Below are positions 31,837 to 40,379 of a stretch of 64,000 bases of DNA, piece by piece. Position numbers and translations under genes: made by a program. Numbering within the stretch: position 1 is the stretch's first letter; every line of letters begins with the position of its first letter. This stretch comes from Rubrivivax sp. GTDB taxonomy: Bacteria > Pseudomonadota > Gammaproteobacteria > Burkholderiales > Burkholderiaceae_C. The stretch lies in contig JADJYX010000041.1 in NCBI GenBank assembly GCA_016719535.1, forward strand, positions 372,001 to 436,000. Direction: 5' to 3'. Below the pieces are notes generated by a model. It made no database searches. It had not been told where the DNA came from and saw nothing but the letters and a program-made list of their open reading frames with translations.

Positions 31837-32304
31837 TCAGGCCGCTGGCGACGCCTCGTCGCCCGGCTCGTCCAGGCGGGCGACCAGTTCGTCCAGCGTG
31901 GCGTAGAAGTCCTGCGTAAATCGACGGCCGATGCGCTGCTCGATGTCGTCGTAGACCGCCTCGATCTGCGGCGCCAGGCGCCGCGCCAGCGCACGGCTCT
32001 TCGCCGTCAGTGCCACCTGCAGCCGCCGCTGGTCATGATCCAGCCGCGTGCGCGTCACCAGCCCCAGCGCGTCCATGCGCGACAGCACCCCGGCCAGGCT
32101 GGGGCTGCTGATGGCACAGCGATCGACGATCTGCCGCGGCTCCAGCGGCCCCAGTTCCTGCAGCGCACGCACGATGCGCCACTGCTGCTCGGTCACGCCG
32201 GCAGCGTTCAGCGCCGGGCGAAAGCGCGCGATCACGCGCTCGCGCGCCTGCAGCAGCAGCAGCGGCAGGTTGCGGTGTCGGAAGACCGGTTGTTCGGCAG
32301 GCAT
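31837..32304 (-). CDS. hpaR: MarR-family regulator of homoprotocatechuate degradation (HpaR-like)
   Basis: A 155-aa MarR-type repressor resembling HpaR. LPLLLLQARERVIARFRPALNAAGVTEQQWRIVRAL is the HpaR-type dimer helix and start of the winged helix; SSPSLAGVLSRMDALGLVTRTRLDHDQRRLQV is the recognition helix and wing. The start at 32304 has AAGG 6 nt upstream; GTG 32325 and ATG 32310 are in-frame alternatives. It is divergent from hpaG1 with an operator-like palindrome at 32318-32335, so it should repress the hpa operon and itself until the aromatic acid binds. Confidence 0.88.
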   Translation of the reverse strand: MPAEQPVFRHRNLPLLLLQARERVIARFRPALNAAGVTEQQWRIVRALQELGPLEPRQIVDRCAISSPSLAGVLSRMDALGLVTRTRLDHDQRRLQVALTAKSRALARRLAPQIEAVYDDIEQRIGRRFTQDFYATLDELVARLDEPGDEASPAA

Positions 32305-32317
32305 GTTCATCCTTGAC

Positions 32318-32335
32318 TTGCTCACATCTTAGCAA
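32318..32335. promoter_or_regulatory. HpaR operator candidate
   Basis: TTGCT and AGCAA form an inverted repeat with an 8-bp spacer in the 61-bp gap between hpaR and hpaG1. Length and symmetry fit a MarR-family operator. The region is AT-richer than its surroundings and probably contains both divergent promoters. Confidence 0.55.
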
Positions 32336-32365
32336 TTACATTGTTTCGATGCGAGTGCATCGGCG

Positions 32366-33046
32366 ATGAACCGGCTGACCTTCGATTTCGCACCCTGGCG
32401 GCTGTCCGGCCAGGTCGTCGGCGTGCTGCTCAACCATCGGCCGGCGCTGGCCGCGCTGGGCGAGGCCGTGCACGCCGCCCCCTACAAGGCGCCGCCGCAG
32501 GCGCCGGTGCTCTACCTCAAACCGCGCAACACCCAGGTCGGCGACGGCGCTGTCGTCGCCGTGCCAGCCGGCGTGCCGGCGCTCGAGGTCGGCGCCGCGC
32601 TCGGCCTGGTGATCGGCCGCACCGCCTGCCGCGTGTCCGAGGACCAGGCGCCGGACCATGTGGCCGGCCTGGTGATCGTGGCCGACCTTTCGGTGCCGCA
32701 CGACAGCTTCTACCGGCCCGCAGTGCGCCTGAAGGCGCGCGACGGCTTCTGCCCGATGGGACCGCGCGTGTGGCCGCTGGCGGCCGTGCCGTCGCCCGAT
32801 GCACTGACCGTGACCGTCGCTATCGACGGCCAGGTGGTACACGAGACCACCACCGGCGACCGCATCCGCGGCGCCGCGCGGCTGCTGGCCGATGTCTCCG
32901 ACTTCATGACGCTGAGCGCCGGCGACGTGCTGATGCTGGGGGTATCCGCCGGCGCGCCGAAGGTCGCCGCCGGGCACGCGGTGACGGTCGGCATCGAGGG
33001 CCTGGGCAGCCTGCACGTCAGGCTCGTCGGCGAGGCGCAGCCATGA
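32366..33046 (+). CDS. hpaG1: HpaG N-terminal-half homologue: isomerase/decarboxylase subunit
   Basis: A 226-aa fumarylacetoacetate-hydrolase-fold protein, the first of two subunits that act as 5-oxopent-3-ene-1,2,5-tricarboxylate decarboxylase and 2-hydroxyhepta-2,4-diene-1,7-dioate isomerase. VLYLKPRNTQVGDGAVVAVP and GLVIGRTACRVSEDQAPDHVAGLVIVADLSVP fit HpaG1. Metal ligands would lie in the EVGAALGLVIG segment. In E. coli the two halves are fused; here they are separate genes with a 4-bp ATGA overlap (33043-33046), which suits equal synthesis. First gene of the hpa operon. Confidence 0.9.
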   Translation: MNRLTFDFAPWRLSGQVVGVLLNHRPALAALGEAVHAAPYKAPPQAPVLYLKPRNTQVGDGAVVAVPAGVPALEVGAALGLVIGRTACRVSEDQAPDHVAGLVIVADLSVPHDSFYRPAVRLKARDGFCPMGPRVWPLAAVPSPDALTVTVAIDGQVVHETTTGDRIRGAARLLADVSDFMTLSAGDVLMLGVSAGAPKVAAGHAVTVGIEGLGSLHVRLVGEAQP

Positions 33047-33792
33047 GGACCGCCCGCGTCGCCCATGCCGGCGCCATCCACGAGGCCCGGCCGCACGCAC
33101 AGGGCCTGCAGTTGCCCGATGGCCGCGCGCTCGCCGAGGACCAGGTCGTCTGGCTGCCGCCGGTGGCCGAGCCGGGCACGATCATCGCGCTCGGCCTGAA
33201 CTATGCCGACCACGTGAAGGAGCTGTCCAAGGAGCTCACGCAGACCACCCGCGACGAGCCGCTGGTCTTCCTGAAGGGCCCGGGCTCGCTGATCGGCCAC
33301 CGCGGCCTGACGCGCAGGCCCGCCGACGCGAGCTTCATGCACTACGAATGTGAGCTGGCGGTGGTGATCGGCCGCACCGCGCGCCGCGTCAGGGCTGCCG
33401 ACGCGCTGGGCCACGTGGCCGGCTATACCGTGTGCAACGACTATGCCGTGCGCGACTACCTGGAAAACTGGTACCGCCCCAACCTGCGCGTGAAGAACCG
33501 CGACGGCGGCACCGTGCTCGGCCCCTGGCTGGTCAGCGCCGACGAGGTGCCCGATCCGCAGGCGCTGGCCTTGCGCACCACCGTCAATGGTCGCGTCGTG
33601 CAGCAGGGGACGACGGCGAACATGATCCACTCGGTGGCCGCGCTGATCGAATACCTCAGCGACTTCATGACGCTCGAGGCGGGCGACATCATCCTCACCG
33701 GCACGCCCGAAGGCACCGTCAACTGCAACGCCGGCGACCAGATCGCCTGCGAGATCGACGGCATCGGCCGTCTCGTCAATACGCTCTACTGA
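33043..33792 (+). CDS. hpaG2: HpaG C-terminal-half homologue: isomerase/decarboxylase subunit
   Basis: A 249-aa FAH-family enzyme. GTIIALGLNYADHVKELSKE, FLKGPGSLIGH, MHYECELAVVIGRTARRV (metal-binding Glu pair), and DYLENWYRPNLRVKNRDGGTVLGPW match HpaG2. GDIILTGTPEGT near the end is the family C-terminal signature. It pairs with HpaG1 to decarboxylate and isomerise the ring-cleavage product after HpaE and HpaF. It overlaps hpaG1 by 4 bp and hpaE follows 5 bp later. Confidence 0.93.
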   Translation: MRTARVAHAGAIHEARPHAQGLQLPDGRALAEDQVVWLPPVAEPGTIIALGLNYADHVKELSKELTQTTRDEPLVFLKGPGSLIGHRGLTRRPADASFMHYECELAVVIGRTARRVRAADALGHVAGYTVCNDYAVRDYLENWYRPNLRVKNRDGGTVLGPWLVSADEVPDPQALALRTTVNGRVVQQGTTANMIHSVAALIEYLSDFMTLEAGDIILTGTPEGTVNCNAGDQIACEIDGIGRLVNTLY

Positions 33793-33797
33793 ATCCC

Positions 33798-35255
33798 ATG
33801 CACATCCAGCACCTGATCAACGGCGAGCCGGTCGACAGCCGCGAGCGTTTCGAGACCGTCAACCCGGCCACGCAGGCGGTGCTGGCCACCGTGGCCAGCG
33901 GCGGCGCCGAGGAGGTCCATGCCGCGGTGGCGGCGGCCAAGGCGGCCTTTCCGGCGTGGGCGGGCATGCCGGCGACCGAGCGCGCGAAGCTGATCCGCCG
34001 GCTCGGCGACCTGATCGCGAAGCACGTGCCCGAACTCGCGCGCACCGAGACCCTGGATACCGGCCAGGTCATCGCGCAGACGGGCAAGCAGCTGGTGCCG
34101 CGCGCGGCCGACAACTTCTACTATTTCGCCGAGATGTGCACGCGCGTCGACGGCCACACCTACCCCACGCCCACGCACCTGAACTACACGCTGTTCCACC
34201 CGGTGGGCGTGTGCGCGCTCATCAGCCCCTGGAACGTTCCCTTCATGACGGCGACCTGGAAGGTCGCGCCCTGCCTGGCCTTCGGCAATACCGCGGTGCT
34301 GAAGATGAGCGAGCTGAGCCCGCTGACCGCCGCGCGGCTGGGCGAGCTGGCGCTCGAGGCCGGCATCCCCAAGGGCGTGCTCAACATCGTGCATGGCTAC
34401 GGCAGGACGGCGGGCGAGGCGCTGGTCTCGCACCCCGACGTGCGCGCCATTTCCTTCACCGGCTCCACCGCCACCGGCAACCGCATCGTGCAGGCCGCCG
34501 GGCTGAAGAAATTCAGCATGGAGCTCGGCGGCAAGAGCCCGTTCGTCATCTTCGACGATGCCGACCCGGCGCGCGCGCTCGATGCCGCGGTCTTCATGAT
34601 CTTCAGCAACAACGGCGAGCGCTGCACCGCCGGCAGCCGCATCCTGGTGCAACGTTCGATCTATGCCGATTTCGCGGCCCGCTTCGCCGAGCGCGCGCGC
34701 AAGATCCCCGTCGGCGACCCGCTGGACGAGAAGACCATCGTCGGCCCGATGATCAGCCCGCAGCACCTGGCCAAGGTGCGGCACTATATCGAGCTGGGCC
34801 CGAAGGAAGGTGCCACGCTGCTGTGCGGCGGTGCCGACGCGCCCGATCTGCCGGCCGATCTGGCCAGGGGCAATTTCGTCCAGCCGACGGTGTTTGCCGA
34901 TGTCGACAACCGCATGCAGATCGCGCAGGACGAGATCTTCGGCCCGGTGGCCTGCCTGATCCCCTTCGACGACGAGGCCGATGCGGTGCGCATCGCCAAC
35001 GATATCGGCTACGGCCTGTCGAGCTATGTCTGGACCGAGAATATCGGCCGCGCGCACCGCGTGGCCGCCGGCATCGAGGCCGGCATGTGCTTCGTCAACA
35101 GCCAGAACGTGCGCGACCTGCGCCAGCCCTTCGGCGGCACCAAGGCCAGCGGCACCGGGCGCGAGGGCGGCACCTGGAGCTACGAGGTCTTCCTGGAGCC
35201 GAAAAACGTGTGCGTCAGCCTGGGCTCGCACCACATCCCGCACTGGGGGGTCTGA
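33798..35255 (+). CDS. hpaE: 5-carboxymethyl-2-hydroxymuconate semialdehyde dehydrogenase
   Basis: A 485-aa NAD-dependent aldehyde dehydrogenase that oxidises the ring-cleavage semialdehyde. The catalytic Cys276 is in NNGERCTAGSR and the general-base Glu242 in SMELGGKSP; the cofactor loop FTGSTATGN is intact. QHLINGEPVDSRERFETVNPAT and CVSLGSHHIPHWGV at the ends are characteristic of HpaE. The start is ATG 33798, 5 bp after hpaG2. The in-frame region upstream is hpaG2 read in another frame. Confidence 0.95.
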   Translation: MHIQHLINGEPVDSRERFETVNPATQAVLATVASGGAEEVHAAVAAAKAAFPAWAGMPATERAKLIRRLGDLIAKHVPELARTETLDTGQVIAQTGKQLVPRAADNFYYFAEMCTRVDGHTYPTPTHLNYTLFHPVGVCALISPWNVPFMTATWKVAPCLAFGNTAVLKMSELSPLTAARLGELALEAGIPKGVLNIVHGYGRTAGEALVSHPDVRAISFTGSTATGNRIVQAAGLKKFSMELGGKSPFVIFDDADPARALDAAVFMIFSNNGERCTAGSRILVQRSIYADFAARFAERARKIPVGDPLDEKTIVGPMISPQHLAKVRHYIELGPKEGATLLCGGADAPDLPADLARGNFVQPTVFADVDNRMQIAQDEIFGPVACLIPFDDEADAVRIANDIGYGLSSYVWTENIGRAHRVAAGIEAGMCFVNSQNVRDLRQPFGGTKASGTGREGGTWSYEVFLEPKNVCVSLGSHHIPHWGV

Positions 35256-35257
35256 GC

Positions 35258-36184
35258 ATGGGCAAGCTGGCGCTGGCGGCGAAGATCACCCACGTGCCGT
35301 CGATGTACCTCAGCGAGCTCGACGGCCCGCGCAAGGGCACGCGGCAGGACGCGATCGACGGCCACGTCGAGATCGGCCGCCGCTGCCGCGAACTGGGCGT
35401 CGACACCATCGTCGTCTTCGACACCCACTGGCTGGTCAACGCCAACTACCACGTCAACTGCGCGCCGCACTTCAAAGGCCTCTACACCAGCAACGAACTG
35501 CCGCACTTCATCAGCAACATGGGCTACGAATTTCCGGGCAACCCGGTGCTCGGCGCCCTGCTGGCGAAGGTGGCGGCCGAGATGGGCGTGGAGACGCTGG
35601 CGCACGAGCGCACGACGCTGGCGCCCGAATACGGCACGCTGGTGCCGATGCGCTACATGAACGCCGACCGCCACTTCAAGGTGGTGTCGGTGTCGGCGCT
35701 GTGCATGGCGCATTACCTCAACGACAGTGCGCGGCTGGGCTGGGCCTTGCGCCGCGCCGTGGAGGACCATTACGACGGCAGCGTGGCCTTCTTCGCCAGC
35801 GGGTCCTTGAGCCACCGCTTCGCGCAGAACGGGCTGGCGCCGGAATTTGCCTTCAGGATCTGGAGCCCCTTCCTCGAGCACCTGGACCATGAAGTGGTGC
35901 GCATGTGGCAGCTGGGCGAGTGGGCCGATTTCTGCACCATGCTGCCGGAATATGCCGCCAAGGGCCACGGCGAAGGCTTCATGCACGACACCGCGATGCT
36001 GCTGGGCGCCCTGGGCTGGTCGGCCTACGACGGCCGCGCCGAGGTGGTCACACCCTATTTCGGCGCCAGCGGCACCGGGCAGATCAATGCCGTCTTTCCG
36101 GTGACGCCGCAGGACGGGCGCGCCATCCCGCGGCCGGTGGCCTCGGCGGCCGACGGCTATACCAGCGTGGCCACGCGGCTGTAG
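35258..36184 (+). CDS. hpaD: 3,4-dihydroxyphenylacetate 2,3-dioxygenase
   Basis: A 308-aa class III extradiol dioxygenase that opens the homoprotocatechuate ring. MGKLALAAKITHVPSMYLSE is nearly the same as the E. coli protein, and VDTIVVFDTHWLVN, YTSNELPHFI, ASGSLSHRFAQNG and the late EGFMHDTAMLLG carry the likely Fe(II)-binding and acid-base His residues. The E. coli-type ending SSGTGQVNAVFP is present as ASGTGQINAVFP, with about 25 extra residues. It starts 2 bp after the hpaE stop. Confidence 0.96.
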   Translation: MGKLALAAKITHVPSMYLSELDGPRKGTRQDAIDGHVEIGRRCRELGVDTIVVFDTHWLVNANYHVNCAPHFKGLYTSNELPHFISNMGYEFPGNPVLGALLAKVAAEMGVETLAHERTTLAPEYGTLVPMRYMNADRHFKVVSVSALCMAHYLNDSARLGWALRRAVEDHYDGSVAFFASGSLSHRFAQNGLAPEFAFRIWSPFLEHLDHEVVRMWQLGEWADFCTMLPEYAAKGHGEGFMHDTAMLLGALGWSAYDGRAEVVTPYFGASGTGQINAVFPVTPQDGRAIPRPVASAADGYTSVATRL

Positions 36185-36193
36185 GACCGCGCC

Positions 36194-36598
36194 ATGCCGC
36201 ATCTGGTGATCCTCTATACGCCGCAGCTCGACGCCGAGGCCGACATGGGCGCGCTGTGCCGACGGCTGGCCGACACCATGCTGAGCTTGCGCGACGAGCA
36301 GGGTGCGCCGGTCTTTCCCACCGGCGGCACGCGCGTGCTGGCCTACCCCGCGGCTCACCATGCGGTGGCCGACGGCTCGGGCGACCATGCCTTCTGCTGG
36401 TTCAACCTGCGCATGGGCCGCGGCCGCAGCGACGCGGTGCAGCGCGCCGCCGGCGAGGCCCTGGTGGCCGCGGCGCGCGACCACCTGGCGCCGCTGCTGG
36501 CGCGCCGGCCCGTGGGCCTGACGCTGCAGGTCGACGTCGGCGCGGAAGTCTTCGACGCCAAATTCGGCAACCTCCACCCGCTGTTTGCCAGGCCCTGA
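36194..36598 (+). CDS. hpaF: 5-carboxymethyl-2-hydroxymuconate delta-isomerase
   Basis: A 134-aa tautomerase-superfamily protein. The catalytic Pro2 is present (MPHLVILYTPQLD), and FNLRMGRGRSDAVQRAAGEAL and AEVFDAKFGNLHPLFA fit the CHMI family. It isomerises 5-carboxymethyl-2-hydroxymuconate before decarboxylation. It lies between hpaD and hpaH with 9- and 2-bp gaps. Confidence 0.93.
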   Translation: MPHLVILYTPQLDAEADMGALCRRLADTMLSLRDEQGAPVFPTGGTRVLAYPAAHHAVADGSGDHAFCWFNLRMGRGRSDAVQRAAGEALVAAARDHLAPLLARRPVGLTLQVDVGAEVFDAKFGNLHPLFARP

Positions 36599-36600
36599 GC

Positions 36601-37404
36601 ATGCTCGACAACGCCACCATCGAGTCACTGGCGCGCCAGCTCTACGAGGCGCGCAAGACCCGCACGCCGCTGCGCCATTTCTCGATGCAGCACCCGGGCA
36701 TGACCCTGGCCGACGGTTACGCCATCCAGCGCGCCTGGGTCGCGCTCGAACTCGCCGATGGCCGCTCCATCAAGGGCCGCAAGATCGGCCTCACCTCGCG
36801 CGCGATGCAGGTCTCCAGCCAGATCGACGAGCCCGATTACGCGCCGCTGATGGACGACATGTTCTTGCAGCAGGGCGGCGACATCCCGGTCAGCCGCTTC
36901 ATCGCGCCGCGCGTCGAGGTCGAGCTGGCCTTCATCCTCGGCCGGCCGCTGCAGGGCCCGGGCGTGACGCTGTTCGACGTGCTGGCTGCCACCGACTACG
37001 TCACGCCGGCGATCGAGATCATCGACGCGCGCATCGAGCAGTTCGACCGCGACACCAAGGCCATGCGCAAGGTGTTCGACACCATCAGCGACTTTGCCGC
37101 CAATGCCGGCATCGTGCTCGGCGGGCGCCCGGTGCGGCCGCTGGATGTCGACCTGCGCTGGGTGGGCGCGATGCTGTTCAGGAACGGCGTCATCGAGGAG
37201 ACCGGCCTGGCCGCCGCGGTGCTCAACCACCCGGCCACCGGTGTGGCCTGGCTGGCCAACAAGATCGCGCCGCACGGCGAATCGCTCGAAGCCGGGCAGG
37301 TGGTGCTGGCGGGATCGTTCACGCGGCCGGTGAATGCCGCGGCCGGCGACTGCTTCCACGCCGACTACGGCCCGCTGGGCGCGGTCGCCTTCCGCTTCGT
37401 CTGA
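36601..37404 (+). CDS. hpaH: 2-oxo-hept-4-ene-1,7-dioate hydratase
   Basis: A 267-aa hydratase of the MhpD/HpaH family. GRKIGLTSRAMQVSSQIDEPDYAPLMDDMF is the family signature and PRVEVELAFILGRPL carries the metal-binding Glu pair; DYVTPAIEIIDARIEQFDRDTKAMRKVFDTISD follows. It hydrates the dienoate to 2,4-dihydroxy-hept-2-ene-1,7-dioate, the substrate of the aldolase HpaI. It is the last hpa gene here: no hpaI follows, since the next gene is on the other strand. Confidence 0.95.
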   Translation: MLDNATIESLARQLYEARKTRTPLRHFSMQHPGMTLADGYAIQRAWVALELADGRSIKGRKIGLTSRAMQVSSQIDEPDYAPLMDDMFLQQGGDIPVSRFIAPRVEVELAFILGRPLQGPGVTLFDVLAATDYVTPAIEIIDARIEQFDRDTKAMRKVFDTISDFAANAGIVLGGRPVRPLDVDLRWVGAMLFRNGVIEETGLAAAVLNHPATGVAWLANKIAPHGESLEAGQVVLAGSFTRPVNAAAGDCFHADYGPLGAVAFRFV

Positions 37405-37440
37405 GAGCGAAGGTGATGCGAGTCGTTCGCTGCGCCTGCA

Positions 37441-38361
37441 TCAGCCAACGCCGCAGTGGCGCAGGAAGCGCTGCGTCACCGCGCCGAGATGCTTGTCGCG
37501 ATGCAGCACGGTGGCGAGCCGCCGGCGCGCCGCCGGCAGCCTTGTGCGCAGCACGACCAGCCGGCCGCAGTCGATGTCGCCGGTGAGCGCATGGCGCGAC
37601 ACGCAGCCGAGCCCCGCGCCCTCGGCGACGACACGCTTGATCGCCTCGGTGCTGCCGAGCTCGTAGCCCACGCGCAGCTCGGGCAGGTGGCGCGTCAGCC
37701 AGGCGTCGGTGACCTGGCGCGTGCCCGATCCGTGCTCGCGCAGCACCCAGGTCTCCTCGGCAAGCTGGCGCGCACTGGCCACGCGCGCGGCAAGGCGGTG
37801 GCCGGCTGCCGCCACGATCACCAGCTCGTCGTCGAGCCAGGGGAAGACGCGCAGGTCGGGATGCGTCTGCGGGCCCTCGATGAAGCCGACGTCGACGTCG
37901 AAGCCGGCGACCGCGGCGATCACCTCGGCGGTGTTGCCGATGCGCAGCCGCACCGGGCTGTGCGGATGCTCGCGCGCCCAGCGCGCCACCGGCCCGGGCA
38001 GCAGGTATTCGCCGATGGTGAAGCTGGCCGCCACGCGCAGTGGTGCCTCGTGCGCGCCGGCAAACAGGCACTGCAGCTCGCCCGCCTCGTCCAGCAGCGC
38101 CTGCGCGCGCGGCAGCAGCGCGCGGCCGTTCTCGTTGAGCACCAGCCGGCGGCCGACGCGATCGAACAGCGCGGCGCCGACCGCCGCCTCCAGGTCGGCG
38201 AGCGCGCTGCTCGCGGCCGACTGCGAGCGCGCCACCCGGTCGGCCGCCGCGCGCGTGGAGCCGGCGCGCGCGGTGGCGACAAAGACCTCGAACTGGCGCA
38301 GGCTCAGGCGCAGCCGGGGGGCTTGTGGGGAATCCTTGGACTGATCTGGTTTTCCGGTCAT
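37441..38361 (-). CDS. LysR-family regulator (CysL/CbbR-like) beside sat
   Basis: A 306-aa LysR-type regulator starting MTGKPDQSKDSPQAPRLRLSLRQFEVFVATARAGSTRAAADRVARSQSAASSALADLE. The effector domain starts near residue 105 (APLRVAASFTIGEYLLPGPVARW), the CysL/YwfK-like arrangement. CysL-type regulators control sulfite and sulfur metabolism and CbbR-type ones CO2 fixation. It is divergent from sat with a 211-bp gap and is the likely regulator of the sulfur-oxidation locus. It faces hpaH convergently, with only 36 bp between. Confidence 0.9.
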   Translation of the reverse strand: MTGKPDQSKDSPQAPRLRLSLRQFEVFVATARAGSTRAAADRVARSQSAASSALADLEAAVGAALFDRVGRRLVLNENGRALLPRAQALLDEAGELQCLFAGAHEAPLRVAASFTIGEYLLPGPVARWAREHPHSPVRLRIGNTAEVIAAVAGFDVDVGFIEGPQTHPDLRVFPWLDDELVIVAAAGHRLAARVASARQLAEETWVLREHGSGTRQVTDAWLTRHLPELRVGYELGSTEAIKRVVAEGAGLGCVSRHALTGDIDCGRLVVLRTRLPAARRRLATVLHRDKHLGAVTQRFLRHCGVG

Positions 38362-38572
38362 GGTGACCGCTATTGTCCGTTTTTCCTCGTGCGTCGGGGT
38401 GCCTACGATCGACCACGTCGCTGCGGGCATCGGTGACGCTAGCCGCCAGACGCCCGCGGTCCCGGGGCTTGCAACCCCGATCCACAGGATGCATGCCGGA
38501 CACGGCCTGCACGCGGCGCCAGCCGCGGCAGTCCGGCCCCGGCGGTGCAGCCACCAGGAGGATTCAGGCGCC

Positions 38573-39778
38573 ATGACCGGCCTCGTCGAACCGCACGGAA
38601 GTGATCGCCTGCGCCCGCTGCTGCTCGAAGGGCAGTCGATCGCCGAGGAGCGGCGGCGCGCGGCGTCGATGCCCGGCCTGCGCGTGAGCTCGCGCGAGCG
38701 CGGCGACATCCTCATGATGGGCATCGGCGGCTTCACGCCGCTGGACGGCTTCATGACCCATGCCGACTGGCAGGGGGCCTGCGACGGCATGCGGCTGGCC
38801 AGCGGCCTGTTCTGGCCCATTCCGATCACGCTGTCGACCGACGCGGCCACCGCGTCGACGTTGCCCACCGGCCGCGAGATCGCGCTCCTCGACCCGGACG
38901 ACGGCTCGGTGCTGGCGACGATGCTCGTCACCGAGAAGTACGAGATCGACAAGGCGCACGAATGCGCGATGATCTTCCGCACCACCGACCCGGCGCACCC
39001 GGGCGTCAAGATGGTGATGGAGCAAGGCGCGGTCAATCTCGCCGGACCGGTCAAGGTGTTGTCGCAGGGCGGCTTCCCCGAGAAGTACGGCGACCTGTAC
39101 ATGACGCCGGCGCAGACCCGCGCGCTGTTCGTCGCGCAAGGCTGGACCCGCATCGCCGCCTTCCAGACGCGCAACCCGATGCACCGCTCGCACGAGTATC
39201 TGGCCAAGGTGGCGATCGAGGTCTGCGATGGCGTGCTGGTGCACTCGCTGCTGGGCGCGCTCAAGCCGGGCGACATTCCGGCCGAGGTGCGCACGCGGGC
39301 GATCGCGGCGCTGGTGAAGAACTATTTCGTGCCGTCGACCATCGTGCAGGCCGGCTATCCGCTGGACATGCGCTACGCGGGCCCGCGCGAGGCGCTGCTG
39401 CACGCCCTCTTCCGCCAGAACTACGGCTGCTCGCACCTGATCGTCGGCCGCGACCACGCCGGCGTGGGCAGCTATTACGGCCCCTTCGACGCGCACCGCA
39501 TCTTCGACGAGATCCCCGCCGATGCGCTGCAGACCAGGCCGCTGTGCATCGACGTGTCGTTTCATTGCTACCGCTGCGGCGGCATGGCCTCGGGCCGCAC
39601 CTGCCCGCATGGCGACGCCGACCGGCTGCAGGTCAGCGGCACGCAGTTGCGCAAGTGGCTCGACGCCGGCCAGCCCGTGCCGGCCGAATTCAGCCGGCCC
39701 GAGGTGCTGGCGGTGCTGCGCGAGTACTACGCCAGCCTGCAGGCGCGCCCGGCCGCGGCGGCCGCCGGCGCGGGTTGA
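38573..39778 (+). CDS. sat: Sulfate adenylyltransferase (dissimilatory-type ATP sulfurylase)
   Basis: A 401-aa homo-oligomeric ATP sulfurylase. The nucleotide-binding motif QTRNPMHRSHE and the later VGRDHAGVGSYYG are intact, and a CYRCGG...CPHG zinc-type Cys cluster near the C-terminus is typical of sulfur oxidisers and sulfate reducers. In oxidisers it runs in reverse: APS + PPi give ATP + sulfate. A strong AGGAGG site lies 11 nt before ATG 38573. Gene order sat, phosphodiesterase, aprM, aprB, aprA supports a dissimilatory, not assimilatory, role; no cysND/cysC is present. Confidence 0.95.
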   Translation: MTGLVEPHGSDRLRPLLLEGQSIAEERRRAASMPGLRVSSRERGDILMMGIGGFTPLDGFMTHADWQGACDGMRLASGLFWPIPITLSTDAATASTLPTGREIALLDPDDGSVLATMLVTEKYEIDKAHECAMIFRTTDPAHPGVKMVMEQGAVNLAGPVKVLSQGGFPEKYGDLYMTPAQTRALFVAQGWTRIAAFQTRNPMHRSHEYLAKVAIEVCDGVLVHSLLGALKPGDIPAEVRTRAIAALVKNYFVPSTIVQAGYPLDMRYAGPREALLHALFRQNYGCSHLIVGRDHAGVGSYYGPFDAHRIFDEIPADALQTRPLCIDVSFHCYRCGGMASGRTCPHGDADRLQVSGTQLRKWLDAGQPVPAEFSRPEVLAVLREYYASLQARPAAAAAGAG

Positions 39779-39782
39779 CGGC

Positions 39783-40319
39783 ATGAAGCTGTGCATCGTC
39801 TCCGACAGCCACGACCGCGCCGACGCACTGACGCAGGCCGTGCGCCAGGCCATGGCCGAAGGCGCGCAGGCGGTGGTCCACTGCGGCGACCTCATCGGCG
39901 CGCAGTCGCTCAAGCCGGCGCTGGCCCTGGGGCTGCCGATGCACATCATCCACGGCAACAACATCGGCGATTCGCAGGCCCTGCACAACCTGGCGCTCGC
40001 CAGCGACGGCCGCCTGCGCTACCACGGGGCCGATGCGCGCATCGAACTCGGCGGCCGCAGGGTCTTCCTCGTGCACTACGACGACTACGGCTACGCGATG
40101 GCCTGCACCGGCGACTGGGATCTGGTGTGCTGCGGCCACTCGCACCGCGCCGAGGTCCGCAGCGTGCGCAGCGTGAAGGGCCGCGACACCTGGCTCGTCA
40201 ACCCCGGCACCGTCGCCGGCCTTGCCGGGCCGCCGACCTGGGCGCTGGGCGACCTGGCGGCGATGCGGTTCGAGCTGCGCGAACTCGGGCGCCCGCCCAC
40301 CGACCCTCGCTCCGGCTAG
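39783..40319 (+). CDS. YfcE/MJ0936-type metallophosphoesterase
   Basis: A 178-aa calcineurin-like phosphoesterase. All metal motifs are present: SDSHDR, HCGDLIG, IHGNN, a late FLVHYDD and CCGHSHRAE. YfcE-type enzymes hydrolyse phosphodiesters such as cyclic nucleotides and model substrates. It starts 4 bp after the sat stop and precedes aprM by 60 bp, so it is part of the sulfur-oxidation operon. A role in removing APS by-products or nucleotides is possible but not shown. Confidence 0.9.
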   Translation: MKLCIVSDSHDRADALTQAVRQAMAEGAQAVVHCGDLIGAQSLKPALALGLPMHIIHGNNIGDSQALHNLALASDGRLRYHGADARIELGGRRVFLVHYDDYGYAMACTGDWDLVCCGHSHRAEVRSVRSVKGRDTWLVNPGTVAGLAGPPTWALGDLAAMRFELRELGRPPTDPRSG

Positions 40320-40379
40320 TGCCGGCGCCGCAGCCCGTGCCGAGAGCACATTGAAGAAACGTTCGAGGAGAGTGCCAGG

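Noticed and set aside
38443..38510. CGGGG...CCCCG repeat upstream of sat as operator
   Set aside because: The arms are only 5 bp around TTGCAA and have no second copy; too weak to list.
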